Shown piece after piece: positions 10,087-22,343 of a DNA stretch of 64,000 nucleotides. The notes below the pieces were generated by a model. That model saw nothing but the letters and a program-made list of their open reading frames with translations, had not been told where the DNA came from and searched no databases. Within the stretch, counting starts at the first letter, position 1; each line of letters opens with the position of its first letter. A program made the position numbers and the translations under genes. Origin of the DNA: Hallella mizrahii (GTDB lineage Bacteria; Bacteroidota; Bacteroidia; Bacteroidales; Bacteroidaceae); the NCBI RefSeq assembly GCF_009695775.1, contig NZ_VUNG01000018.1, positions 1-64,000 on the forward strand, given 5' to 3'.

Positions 10087-11988
10087 TTATTTTACCATAA
10101 TCATCGCACTCTGTCCGCTTACCTTTACGTCACCTCCAGGTAGGATAGTGAGACCGGTCTCGTCGATTTGTCCGTTTTGGCAGACCACACGGTATGTGCC
10201 TTCTGGCAACGTGATGGTGCGGGTTTCACGGTTGCCATTGAAGATGACATAGATGTTGCTCCAACTGTCGATGCCGTCAAGACCCTTCAGGTGGAAGGCT
10301 ACCAGAGCAGGCTGCGACGGCAGAAACTCCAGATGCTCACGCACTGCGGCGGCTGAGCCGAGACGGAAAGCTGGGTGATGGCGGCGCAGGGCGATAAGCC
10401 GGCGATAGTAATCTGTGACACCGGGATAGCGCTGCAGGTTGCCCCAGTCAAGGGCGTTGATGCTGTCGGACGAGTTGAAACTGTTGTGCACACCCTTCTT
10501 GTCGCGCAGCAACTCCTCACCGCTGAGCATGAAGGGCACACCCTGAGAGGTGAATACGATCGTCTGGGCGAGCTTGTCGAGGGCTTGTAGTTCAGATGAC
10601 GTGATGTTCGGGATGGAAGCCTTCAGACGGTCGACGAGGCACATGTCGTCGTGACAGCTGACATAGGCGATCATCTGTGTGGGCTCGGTGGCCCATGGCT
10701 CCTTGCTGTAGTTCACCTTGGTATAGTCCACTTGCGGATGGGCAATCATACCGGTGATGCCTGCCTTGATGCTCTCCTCACTGCCCGGCAGTCCGGCTAA
10801 GAATGCGGGCTTGTGGTCATCGCTGAACGGTCCGCGTACAGCATCGCGCAAATCATCGCAGAAGGCGGCGATACCTGGCATTTGCTTCATGTTGGCTTTC
10901 ATGGCCAGCCGATCGTTGGGAAGGGCGCAGCTGCCTGCACTCCAGCCTTCGCCATAGATGAAGATGTTCGGGTCGAGGGCTGTGAGCTCCTGTCGGATAG
11001 CGTTCATCGTCGGGATGTCGTGCACGCCCATGAGGTCGAAGCGGAAGCCGTCGATGTGGTATTCTGTGGCCCAGTATTTCACGCTTTCGAGCATGAATTC
11101 GCGCATGAGCGGTTTCTCTGAGGCGGTCTCGTTGCCGCAGCCCGAGCCGTTGCTGGGCTTGCCGTCCTTGGTGAATCGGTAGTAGTAGCCGGGATGGGTA
11201 CGCTGAAAGTTGCTGTTGTCGAGGTCGAAGGTATGGTTATAGACCACGTCGAGGATGACGCGGATGCCAGCCTTGTGCAAGGCTTGTACCATTTTCTTGA
11301 ACTCACGGATGCGTGTGGCGGGGGTATAGGGGTCAGTGGAGTAACTACCCTCCGGTACGTTGTAGTTCAGTGGGTCGTAGCCCCAATTGTACTGTGGTTT
11401 GTCGAGTTTGGTCTCGTCGACAGAGGCGAAGTCAAACGACGGCAGGATATGCACGGCGTTGACGCCGAGGCTCTTGAGATAGTCCACCGCCCAAGGCTCT
11501 GACAGTGCCAGAAACTTACCCGGATGGTCGGCGTGGCTGGCGATGGAGAAGTCGCGGTGGTGCATCTCGTAGATGACGAGGTCGGCAGGGGAATGGGTGG
11601 TGAGCCTATGGTCATCAGCCCAGCCTTCCGGGTCGGTCTGACGCAGGTCTATGATAGCACCGCGCTGTCCGTTGACACCGACGGCCTTGGCGAAGACGCC
11701 CGGTGTGTCACCGCGTCCGATGTTAAAGCTATAGAACTGTCCCTTGAGGTCGCCCTTGACGGTGGCTTTCCAACGGTTTTTGCCATCGGCACGCATCTTC
11801 ACCGTACGCAGAGGCTGACCGCCGTCGCCGTCGCTCCACAACGAGAGGGTAGGTCGCTTGGGGCTATTGAGATAAAAAACAGTCTGCTTGGGACTGTAGG
11901 ACATCTCGCGAAAGACATCCTGCGCCCAAGCAGACATATTTGTTGCCAACATAGCGATGACAGATATTGATAGTTGTCTGATGTTCAT
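10087..11988 (-). CDS. pulA: Type I pullulanase (GH13)
   Basis: YNWGYDPLNYNVPEGSYS, VILDVVYNHTFD, GFRFDLMGVHD, YVSCHDD motifs. Confidence 0.9.
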   Translation of the reverse strand: MNIRQLSISVIAMLATNMSAWAQDVFREMSYSPKQTVFYLNSPKRPTLSLWSDGDGGQPLRTVKMRADGKNRWKATVKGDLKGQFYSFNIGRGDTPGVFAKAVGVNGQRGAIIDLRQTDPEGWADDHRLTTHSPADLVIYEMHHRDFSIASHADHPGKFLALSEPWAVDYLKSLGVNAVHILPSFDFASVDETKLDKPQYNWGYDPLNYNVPEGSYSTDPYTPATRIREFKKMVQALHKAGIRVILDVVYNHTFDLDNSNFQRTHPGYYYRFTKDGKPSNGSGCGNETASEKPLMREFMLESVKYWATEYHIDGFRFDLMGVHDIPTMNAIRQELTALDPNIFIYGEGWSAGSCALPNDRLAMKANMKQMPGIAAFCDDLRDAVRGPFSDDHKPAFLAGLPGSEESIKAGITGMIAHPQVDYTKVNYSKEPWATEPTQMIAYVSCHDDMCLVDRLKASIPNITSSELQALDKLAQTIVFTSQGVPFMLSGEELLRDKKGVHNSFNSSDSINALDWGNLQRYPGVTDYYRRLIALRRHHPAFRLGSAAAVREHLEFLPSQPALVAFHLKGLDGIDSWSNIYVIFNGNRETRTITLPEGTYRVVCQNGQIDETGLTILPGGDVKVSGQSAMIMVK

Positions 11989-12089
11989 GGTTTGTTGCTA
12001 AAGGTGATTTAGGGGTGTAGAGAAAGTGAGGAGTGTAGGGGAAGGTATAGAACTCCTCCGATCCGCTTTTCCTCTTCCTTTGGGAGGGG

Positions 12090-14351
<2,262 letters not shown>

Positions 14352-14368
14352 TTAGGGGTGGACTTTCC

Positions 14369-17065
14369 TTATCTTTCTCCGAAGGTGTTGGTGCGCCCGC
14401 TCTGGTTGACCAGTTCCTTGACGTTAGCCATGAAGCTGTTGTTGGCCATGAGATCCTCGATGTTGAGGTGCATGCGGTAGCGCCAGTAGTGCTTCGGGTT
14501 GGCGGGAATATTGATGCGCTCGGCATTGGCATCGGGCAAACGCAGCTTGTCGTCGATGGCGAGCCAGTCCTGTATGCTCAGGATGCAGAGCATAGAAGGA
14601 GAGGTGAGCTGACGCGAGACAATGTCGCGCGCCAGCCAGCCTGGCAGAGGATGCGGAGCGGCTCCACCACGGTAGAGCATGCTGTTGTAGTAGTCCTGTG
14701 TGCGCTCGTAGTTCTCGTCCCACCATTGGCGCAGTGTCGGCATGTCGTGAGTGGAGAACGTGCAGACCGAGCGATAAGGATTGCGTGAGAGGTGACCGAA
14801 GCGTACGTGTGGATCTTTCGGCATGGACTGGATCTCCAGTGAGAGGATGCGCAACTCGTTGATGACCCATGGCACACAGTCGGGAACCATGCCAAGGTCT
14901 TCAGCGCAGACGAGCATACGTGTGGCCTCGACCAGTCGCGGCAGCTTCTTCATTGCCTCACGATACCAGAACTGGTTGTTGCGGCGATAGAAGTAGTCGT
15001 TGTACAGGCGGTTGAAAGCACCCTTGTCGTTGTCGTAGAGGCTTTCGTAGATGAAGCTGAACTGTGCGGACACGCGAGGATGGAACTTCGAGGCATCCTT
15101 GGTGTCGCGTACAAAGAGTACATCGCTGATCATGGCATAGAGACCATCGCGGATGTTGAGCTCGTCCTGGTCCGTGACAGTTGCAAAGGCTTTCTCCACC
15201 TTGCGCTGAGTGTCGTACTCGGGTTTCATCTTATAGCGCTCATCGTCAAGGCGGTCGAGATATTTCGCTTTCACATCGTCGGCCTTGTCGTGGAACATAC
15301 GCTCCAGTGTCCAGTCTGTGATAAACGGAGTGGTGAATCTCTCTTCCTGGAAGTTGAGGCCGTAGCCGCGGATCTCATCGGCTGTCATGCCGAGTGCTGG
15401 TGCGAACTGTCCGAGCAGTCCATGTACGGAGTTGATAGGTATCTCCCAGATGCGGAAGAAGCCGAGTACGTGGTCGATACGGTAGGCATCGAAGAACTTC
15501 GCCATGTTTTGGAAACGTCGTACCCACCACTGGCAACCGTCTTTGACCATCTCGTCCCAGTTGTAAGTCGGGAAGCCCCAATTCTGACCGTTGACAGAGA
15601 AGTCATCGGGTGGCGCGCCAGCTTGTCCGTTGAGGTTGAAGTAGCGTGGCTCCATCCATACGTCGCAGCCATAGCGGTTCACGCCAATAGGGATGTCGCC
15701 CTTGAGGATGACGTGGTGCTGGCGTGCGTAGGCATGAGCCTCGTCGAGCTGAGTATTGAGGATATACTGAACGAAATACCAGAACTCCACTTCTTTATAT
15801 AGCTTGCTGCGGCTGTTGGAGAGTTCCTTGCGGTCGGCCTCGTTCCAAGTGTTGTGGTCGGGCCATTGCGAGAAATCGGCCGTTCCGTACTTGTCGCGCA
15901 GCGTAGCATACTGTGCGTAGGGCACGAGCCACTGCTCAGTTTCGTGGAAGAACTCGTGGAATTTCTTAGAACTCATCATCTGTTTGCCTTCTTGGGTGAA
16001 GAGCAGATGGAGATATTCGAGTTTGGCATTGTTGACACGTTCATAGTCGATCTGCTTAAGTCCGTTGAGCTCTACGCGCAGCTTCTCGAAGCGGTCGCGC
16101 TCCTTGGCGTCCTTCAACTGTGGCAGTTGTGTGAGGTCTACATACATCGGATGCAGTGCAAACACGCTGATGCAACTATAAGGATAGGAGTCGGTCCATG
16201 TGTGGGTGATGGTGCTGTCGTTGATAGGCAGGATCTGCAACACGCGCTGTCCGGTCTTGTCGATATAGTCGATCATCTTCTTCAGATCACCGAAGTCACC
16301 CACGCCGAAACTTGTCTTGGAGCGAAGTGAGAACACAGGTACGAGCGTACCGGCGATCTTGGTGTTGTAGATGGGCATGTAGGCCTCGTTGAGATCATAG
16401 ACCACGACTTCGCCGTCTTTCATTTCCGGCAATTCTATTGTACGGTTGTTGCTGCACTCCCACAGTGGCGTAACGTCTTTCTTGCTGTCGAGAGCGGCGA
16501 ACTTAAACTCCATCTCTCCCTCGGGGAAGTCGTCGGCATTGAGATCCACTACCCACTCGTTGATGTTGTGCTCGGTCATCTCCACAGCTTTTGTGGAGTC
16601 CCAAGCTCCTAAGGCGGGGTTGCTGCCGATGATGGCAAGACGCTCAGAGGAGCGCAGCTGGGGAGCACGCACGATCAGTCGTACGGTTTTGCTGAATGAT
16701 GAAGAGGGAAGCGCATGTAGTGTATGCGGACACAGGCAGTCTGTGAAAGCTGAACTGTAGAGATAAGCGTCCTCAGGGATGTCGGACCAATGGTCATACA
16801 TCGTGTAGCTATTGCCCTTGGAGGCATTGAGCTCCAATTTATGATGCACGGTTGCCCATTCATGGCGGTGTTCACTGCCGATGGCGTCCACACTGTAATA
16901 ATATTCCAACACTTGGTTGGTATCGGGGATGGTCAGTTGGCATGTCCATCGTGCACCGTCAGTGGTACCCAGATGGTATTGCGCAATGGCTCCATCTTTC
17001 ATAATGTTCAAGACTAGTTCTTCTCCGAAAACCGTCTTGTAGTCTATGCTAAATATTAAGTTCAT
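14369..17065 (-). CDS. malQ: 4-alpha-glucanotransferase (GH77) with N-terminal CBM20-like domains
   Basis: 898 aa; GDIPIGVNRYGCDVWMEP, YRIDHVLGFFRIWEIP, STHDMPTLRQWWDEN. Confidence 0.92.
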   Translation of the reverse strand: MNLIFSIDYKTVFGEELVLNIMKDGAIAQYHLGTTDGARWTCQLTIPDTNQVLEYYYSVDAIGSEHRHEWATVHHKLELNASKGNSYTMYDHWSDIPEDAYLYSSAFTDCLCPHTLHALPSSSFSKTVRLIVRAPQLRSSERLAIIGSNPALGAWDSTKAVEMTEHNINEWVVDLNADDFPEGEMEFKFAALDSKKDVTPLWECSNNRTIELPEMKDGEVVVYDLNEAYMPIYNTKIAGTLVPVFSLRSKTSFGVGDFGDLKKMIDYIDKTGQRVLQILPINDSTITHTWTDSYPYSCISVFALHPMYVDLTQLPQLKDAKERDRFEKLRVELNGLKQIDYERVNNAKLEYLHLLFTQEGKQMMSSKKFHEFFHETEQWLVPYAQYATLRDKYGTADFSQWPDHNTWNEADRKELSNSRSKLYKEVEFWYFVQYILNTQLDEAHAYARQHHVILKGDIPIGVNRYGCDVWMEPRYFNLNGQAGAPPDDFSVNGQNWGFPTYNWDEMVKDGCQWWVRRFQNMAKFFDAYRIDHVLGFFRIWEIPINSVHGLLGQFAPALGMTADEIRGYGLNFQEERFTTPFITDWTLERMFHDKADDVKAKYLDRLDDERYKMKPEYDTQRKVEKAFATVTDQDELNIRDGLYAMISDVLFVRDTKDASKFHPRVSAQFSFIYESLYDNDKGAFNRLYNDYFYRRNNQFWYREAMKKLPRLVEATRMLVCAEDLGMVPDCVPWVINELRILSLEIQSMPKDPHVRFGHLSRNPYRSVCTFSTHDMPTLRQWWDENYERTQDYYNSMLYRGGAAPHPLPGWLARDIVSRQLTSPSMLCILSIQDWLAIDDKLRLPDANAERINIPANPKHYWRYRMHLNIEDLMANNSFMANVKELVNQSGRTNTFGER

Positions 17066-17095
17066 CGAGCTTTAGGTTTTTTATAATTTCACGTT

Positions 17096-17103
17096 CAAAA
17101 TTA
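17096..17103 (-). promoter_or_regulatory. -7 element TAATTTTG of GH77-GH97-pulA-GH13 operon
   Basis: Plus-strand caaaatta, upstream of GH77 start. Confidence 0.6.
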
Positions 17104-17157
17104 CGAAAAAATAGATGGTTGAATGTCATGGACTTGCACAAACAGCAGAAAAGATTG

Positions 17158-17171
17158 TGCAAACGATTGTA
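17158..17171. promoter_or_regulatory. LacI-type operator TGCAAACGATTGTA
   Basis: Imperfect copy of TGCAAACGTTTGCA; core 17161-17168, 57 nt from the -7 element. Confidence 0.65.
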
Positions 17172-17287
17172 ATGCTTTGCTTGGATTTTGAAAGTTTCAG
17201 CTTGTCCTCATACTTTATCGTGTCGTCAGGTGATTTAGCTTGTCAGCGCAAAAGTTAAACACAGTGAGAGTATGAGAGGGCAGGGGA

Positions 17288-17860
17288 TTATTTGTTGAAG
17301 AGTTGTATGCAGAGGCTGAGGCTTTGTCCGTCTGTGGTCACTGCGTAACGGTTGTGCTCTCCCGTGATTCTCTCGCCGAGCCAATAGCCCAAGAGCGTGC
17401 TGCCCACACCGATGGCGGCTCCTGCTGTGACATCCTGCCAGGCATGGCGGTTGCGTGCCATGCGGTCGACAGCCACTCCCGTTGCCACGGCATAGCCTGC
17501 CACGCTGATCCAGGGGGAGACGTGACGGTATTCCTTGTCGAGGATGACGGCACCGGTGAAGGCCAATGCAGTATGTCCGCTGGGAAAGGAGTGGTTGTCG
17601 GTCCAGTCGGGTCGCCGCTCATGGATACTGTGTTTGAGTGCCCACGTGGTGCCGGCAGAAAAGGCGTAGGAGACAACGGTGTTGACAGCCAGTTGCTTCC
17701 ATCCGCTTTTACTCTCTACGCCACATGTCTTGAGTGCATACACCGTGGCGACGGGCACGAAACGCAGTACGTCGTCGGGACCGTCACCGTGGTAGGCTCG
17801 CTGTGCCCATGTGGGCAAAGCGAGCAGTAGGGAAAGAGGTATGCTCCAAAGTCTTTTCAT
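17288..17860 (-). CDS. PAP2-family phosphatase
   Basis: From ATG at 17860 (MKRLWSIPLSLLLALPTWAQ); SFPSGHTALAF and RNRHAWQDVTAGAAIG motifs; longer ORF start rejected. Confidence 0.8.
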   Translation of the reverse strand: MKRLWSIPLSLLLALPTWAQRAYHGDGPDDVLRFVPVATVYALKTCGVESKSGWKQLAVNTVVSYAFSAGTTWALKHSIHERRPDWTDNHSFPSGHTALAFTGAVILDKEYRHVSPWISVAGYAVATGVAVDRMARNRHAWQDVTAGAAIGVGSTLLGYWLGERITGEHNRYAVTTDGQSLSLCIQLFNK

Positions 17861-17907
17861 AGAGAGAATGACACTAAAAGCAATAGCTGTTATCGTTTTT
17901 TTAGAGT

Positions 17908-19218
17908 CTATTTTTCTTTGATGGCACTCACACTCAGCGCGCCGAGAACGAGGGCAATGCCGGCCACGATCATCATGTGGCTCTGCACGCTGCCAACAAG
18001 TGCTAACAGTGTGCCACCGATGGCGGCAGCGACGATCTGCGGGATGCAGATGGTGCCGTTGAAGAGTCCCAGATAGGCACCCATGTGGCCGTAGCCCTGC
18101 AATGCATTGGTGACAAAGGTGAACGGCATGGCGAGCATGGCAGCCCAAGCGCAACCGATGAGCAGGAATGGGATGAACAGCAGATACTGGTCATGGATGA
18201 AGGCGCAGGAGGCAAACCCGATGCCACCCAAGAGCAGACTCACGGCATAGGCAACCTTGCGGTTGGTGAACTTTGGCAAGATGGGAGCCCAGATGACCGA
18301 GCCAATGGCCTGTACGGCAAAGAGAATGCCTACCCAGTTGCCGGCAGCCTGATAGCCCTCGCTTGTCACGTCGGTGGTGCCCCAGCAGTTGGCGGCCACG
18401 GTGCCGTTGGTGTAAGTCCACATATACATGAATGCAAACCAGCAGAAGAATTGCACAAGACCGACCTTCCAGAATGTGGCGGGAGCGTTTCTCAACAGGG
18501 TGAACCAGTTGCCACTACCTTCTTCTTCCTTTTTGACCTCTTGCTTCACTCCGTTGTATTCCTCGTATTCCTTTGGATTCCACTCTTTTACCTTGGCGAC
18601 AGTGTAGATGACACAGAGGATGAGGATGGCGGCACCGACATAGAAACTATAGATGACAGAGTCGGGGACAACACCCTTGGGCGCGGTGTTGGCAATGCCT
18701 AAGAGTGCAAAGACAAAGGGGAAGACATAGCCTACCAGTGAGCCTGCGTTGCACAGAAAACTCTGAATGGAGTAGGCGGCAGCCTTCTGCTTTTCGTTGA
18801 CCATATCGCCCACCAGCATCTTGAAAGGCTGCATGGCCATATTAATAGAGGTGTCGAGAAACATCAGGGCGATCAGACCAAAGGTCATGGCAGTGGATAC
18901 GGTCATGCCAAACGATCCAGAGTTCGGCAGCAGACACATCACAAGTACGGCAATAGCAGCACCGATGAACAGATAAGGGATGCGGCGACCGAAGCGGCAC
19001 CATGTCTTGTCAGAACAGGTACCGACAATGGGTTGCACAATGATGCCCATCAACGGCGGTAGTATCCAAAAATAACTGAGATTATGCGGATCTGCACCTA
19101 AGGTAGCAAAGATCCTGCTGATATTGGCACTCTGTAGTGCATAGGCAATCTGTACGCCGAAGAACCCAAAGCTCAGGTTCCACAGTCCCCAGAAAGATAG
19201 ATTTGGTTTTTCTTTCAT
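17908..19218 (-). CDS. MFS transporter, probable maltose/maltooligosaccharide importer (SLC45-like)
   Basis: 436 aa, 12 TM pattern; QIAYALQSANISRIFATLGA, GTCSDKTWCRFGRRIPY; in sus cluster. Confidence 0.85.
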   Translation of the reverse strand: MKEKPNLSFWGLWNLSFGFFGVQIAYALQSANISRIFATLGADPHNLSYFWILPPLMGIIVQPIVGTCSDKTWCRFGRRIPYLFIGAAIAVLVMCLLPNSGSFGMTVSTAMTFGLIALMFLDTSINMAMQPFKMLVGDMVNEKQKAAAYSIQSFLCNAGSLVGYVFPFVFALLGIANTAPKGVVPDSVIYSFYVGAAILILCVIYTVAKVKEWNPKEYEEYNGVKQEVKKEEEGSGNWFTLLRNAPATFWKVGLVQFFCWFAFMYMWTYTNGTVAANCWGTTDVTSEGYQAAGNWVGILFAVQAIGSVIWAPILPKFTNRKVAYAVSLLLGGIGFASCAFIHDQYLLFIPFLLIGCAWAAMLAMPFTFVTNALQGYGHMGAYLGLFNGTICIPQIVAAAIGGTLLALVGSVQSHMMIVAGIALVLGALSVSAIKEK

Positions 19219-19254
19219 ATTGTGATTCTTTAAATTATTCGGTGGATTATCATC

Positions 19255-19318
19255 TGTTGTGATGGTTATAGATTCTATAGCGTTGCTTATTTCTGTAACT
19301 TCTATTGTTTCTGATATT
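19255..19318. repeat. Degenerate 9-nt-period repeat (ctatagcgt/tgcttattt/ctgtaactt/ctattgttt)
   Basis: Read directly in the LacI-MFS gap. Confidence 0.45.
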
Positions 19319-20349
19319 TATCTTGTTGTGCCCCGGATGATCAGTCTTGTACGTACGACGCGCTTGACGACTTTGTCCATGGGTATCTCTCCTTCTACCT
19401 TGCTGATGAGAATGTCGGCGGCCTCCTCACCGACGAGTACGCCACGCTGCTCCACTGTTGTGAGCATGGGATCGCAGGCCACGGCACGCTGGCCGTTGGT
19501 GAAGCCACAGACCGAGATGTCCTGCGGCACACGAAAGCCCATGCGTTTGGCGGTATACAGAATGCCGATGGCGGTGTCGTCATTCACAGCGAAGAAAGCA
19601 TCAGGCTTCTCGTCCTGCGAGAGCAACTCTGGAGTGATGGCCTCGGCGTCGGCACGGTTGTCGCAGATGCGGAACATTTTCTTGTCAGGTTCCAAGCCAT
19701 AGCGCAACAAGGCATCGCGGTAGCCGTTGTAGCGGTTTTTGGAGATCTCAAGCGACATAGGAGACATATAGCAGGCGATATGGCGACAGCCGGTCTCTAT
19801 GAGATGGCTAACGGCATTGAACGCGCCCTGATAGTCGTCGACAACCACGCGGCTACAGTCAACCCCCGTGCAGATACGGTCGTAGAACACCAAGGGAACA
19901 CCGCTGTTGATGAGCTTTTTGAAGTGGTCGTAGTTCATCGTGTCCTTAGCCTGACTGACAATGATGCCGCAAACCTTGTTTTGGTAGAATTTATCGCAGA
20001 GAAGAGTCTCTCGGTCGTATTGCTCAGCGCTCTGTCCTACCATGATGGTATATCCTCGCGACATAGCCTCCTGCTCGATGCCGCTAAGGATCGAGGAGAA
20101 GTAGAAATGCTCAAATTGCGGTACGATGACCCCGATGATTTTCACGGGTTTTGTACGACTGTTGCGCAAATTCTCTGCAATCACGTTGGGGATATAGTTA
20201 TGTTCGCGCGCATATTGCTGGATACGCTCGCGCTGTTCATCGCTGATACGGGGACTGTTTTTCATCGCCCTCGACACAGTGGCCACCGAGACGCCAAGAG
20301 CCTTGGCAATGTCTTTCATGGTGATAGGTGCTGGTTGTTCCATTGTCAA
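19318..20349 (-). CDS. LacI family transcriptional regulator of the sus locus
   Basis: ITMKDIAKALGVSVATVSRAMKNSPRISDEQRERIQQYAREHNYIPN HTH; periplasmic-binding-like domain. Confidence 0.92.
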   Translation of the reverse strand: MTMEQPAPITMKDIAKALGVSVATVSRAMKNSPRISDEQRERIQQYAREHNYIPNVIAENLRNSRTKPVKIIGVIVPQFEHFYFSSILSGIEQEAMSRGYTIMVGQSAEQYDRETLLCDKFYQNKVCGIIVSQAKDTMNYDHFKKLINSGVPLVFYDRICTGVDCSRVVVDDYQGAFNAVSHLIETGCRHIACYMSPMSLEISKNRYNGYRDALLRYGLEPDKKMFRICDNRADAEAITPELLSQDEKPDAFFAVNDDTAIGILYTAKRMGFRVPQDISVCGFTNGQRAVACDPMLTTVEQRGVLVGEEAADILISKVEGEIPMDKVVKRVVRTRLIIRGTTR

Positions 20350-20481
20350 ATTTAGGTTGTATGGCAGACTTGTCGCAAGAGTTTTGTATGATCGTGGAAG
20401 ATGTGCAAACCTTCTGCGCCTTGTATTTGCTCTATATTACGCTTGTATTTGCTTTTTACACATGCTATATGTGCTACAGTG

Positions 20482-20489
20482 CAAAAGTA
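20482..20489 (-). promoter_or_regulatory. -7 element TACTTTTG of the lacI gene
   Basis: Plus-strand caaaagta; lies exactly where the 57-nt rule predicts. Confidence 0.6.
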
Positions 20490-20544
20490 GCAAAAAAAGC
20501 AAGAGTCCTCCTATAAGGCTTTGGATAATTTGTGGATTATTTAC

Positions 20545-20556
20545 GCAATCGATTGC
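20545..20556. promoter_or_regulatory. LacI-type operator GCAATCGATTGC (autoregulation)
   Basis: Perfect 12-bp palindrome; core AATCGATT 20547-20554, 57 nt from the -7 element. Confidence 0.6.
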
Positions 20557-21113
20557 ACAATTACAAAAGAGAGCTTCTCAGCGGTGGCACATCCTTTGTC
20601 TTGTACGTTTATCCTCTTTTTTCCCTTTCCTTCTCTTTCTATTTGTCTTTTTCCCCTTCCCCCTCTTTTGCCTTATTCCTTGTTTCTTTTCTTTATTAGC
20701 CTTATCTCATCCAGATTCCGTACTTGCGAAGCCTTTCTTCAAGACAGATAAAGACGGAGAAAGAGAAGGCGTTAGTTCTCTCGTCATGGTACCATTTTGG
20801 TGTTGCCATCTTTATTGTTGCCTCTCTCGTTTCCCCGAATGGTGAAGACAATCAAAGAGGGGCACCCGACGACGAGATGCCTCTCTCCTTTTTTAATAAG
20901 AGATATTAGCGGAAAGACACACAATACACAGCAAGTCATATTCTGACATTCCTATGTCAAAATCATGTGCAGTGATACCATATGGATAGGGCTTGTCCCG
21001 CCCTAACTCTACGGGTCAAATAACTCCCGTTAAGATTTTCGCAAAGATCCAAATATGACAGAATCAAGCCAAGATAAGAAACCGACAGCTGACACAGCTC
21101 TCTGCAAATCGTC

Positions 21114-21863
21114 TCAGATTGTCTCTATATCCGTGATAGAGAGTCCTGTGACTTTGGCTATGACATCCGTAGATATTCCCAAGGCTTTCATAGTCTTGGC
21201 ATTTTTTTTCTTTTCTTCTAAGGCTCCTTCCTCTCGTCCTTCTTCTCGTCCTTCTTCTCGTCCTTCCTCTCGTCCTTCTTCTCGTCCTTTATCCCATCCT
21301 TTTTTATACCCCTCTTCCTTGCCCTCAGCATATCCGTGGCGGTGGGCACTCTTATAATAGGTACGCTCCGTACGCACGATATCCCAGAACTTATCGTAGC
21401 CTTCCAGCTGGGCAGGCGTATAAGAAGATTCTTCAAGGATGTCAACGGCCTTCTTTACTTCTGGGTTGTCAAGAAACTCTTGCGGCACCTTGCTGGCGCC
21501 ACCCATTTCCGTGAGGAAACGCAGCCATAGCACCTGCATCTTCTTCTCGGAGAAGCTCTGAGGCTTGAACTTCGTCAGCTCCACGAAGATGAGATGTAAA
21601 CCCTCAATAATCTTGTCAGGGTGGTCGATGTTTGCCACAGCATACTGATGGTAGTAGCTGGGCAGGTTGGGCTCAAAGGTCTCATTGACAAGATTAAGCG
21701 AATAGACAGGCTGGAGGAAATCGAAGTTCTCGCTCTTGTCCAATTGCCGCTTTCCCATACGCATATAGGTTCTGCCCCATGCTAACATAGGTTTGGTACT
21801 ATGCGCACATAGGTTCTGTTCCAAGAACAAAGCATGTTCGTATTCAATCATAGGCAACATCAA
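21114..21863 (-). pseudogene. PD-(D/E)XK (Rpn-like) transposase/nuclease, N-terminally truncated
   Basis: C-terminal part typical of the family (KTMKALGISTDVIAKVTGLSITDIETI, GREEG repeats); N-terminal catalytic region appears missing. Confidence 0.65.
21226..21290. repeat. 12-nt tandem repeat encoding GREE
   Basis: tcgtccttcttc units; peptide GREEGREEGREEGREEG. Confidence 0.8.
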
Positions 21864-22111
21864 TGTCTGTCATATTATATATATATTGGTCTCTTTGTCG
21901 AATAGGTCTTTTGTTGTGACAGCTCCTTAGGATCTCCACTCTTCAGTCAAGTCAACGAAGACTTCTCTCGTAGAAAGGGTTTTGATATAGGGGAACGGTA
22001 ATGCCTTGCGACACAGAAGATTCAATTGTAAGATGTAGTGTGGCGGTCGCATAGTTGCTCATGCAACAGCTTATGCAACAGTCATGACAGACAGTGATCT
22101 TTTTACACTAT

Positions 22112-22125
22112 TGCAAACGTTTGCA
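22112..22125. promoter_or_regulatory. LacI-type operator TGCAAACGTTTGCA upstream of susC
   Basis: Perfect 14-bp palindrome. Confidence 0.75.
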
Positions 22126-22179
22126 CGAGGAAAAGAGTGTTTTTGCTGGAAAAACTAAACAAATATAAGTTAAAGAAAG

Positions 22180-22187
22180 TACTTTTG
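22180..22187 (+). promoter_or_regulatory. -7 element TACTTTTG of susC operon
   Basis: TAnnTTTG match 57 nt downstream of operator core. Confidence 0.6.
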
Positions 22188-22343
22188 CACACGAAGATGT
22201 AGCCTAAGACTGCTCATACAACCTATATATTGAGGAGGAACCTAAATAGCAGCCACAAGGCCACGGGATGGCCCAAAGAGATACATCGAGATAAGGCAGA
22301 TAACTAAAAACAATGCAATAACATTAACTTAAATTTAAAGCAA

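Noticed and set aside
17288-18154. Full 288-aa ORF as the PAP2 protein
   Set aside because: The first ~98 residues lie antisense/overlapping the MFS gene end and are Cys/His/Arg-rich; a proper signal-peptide start exists at 17860.
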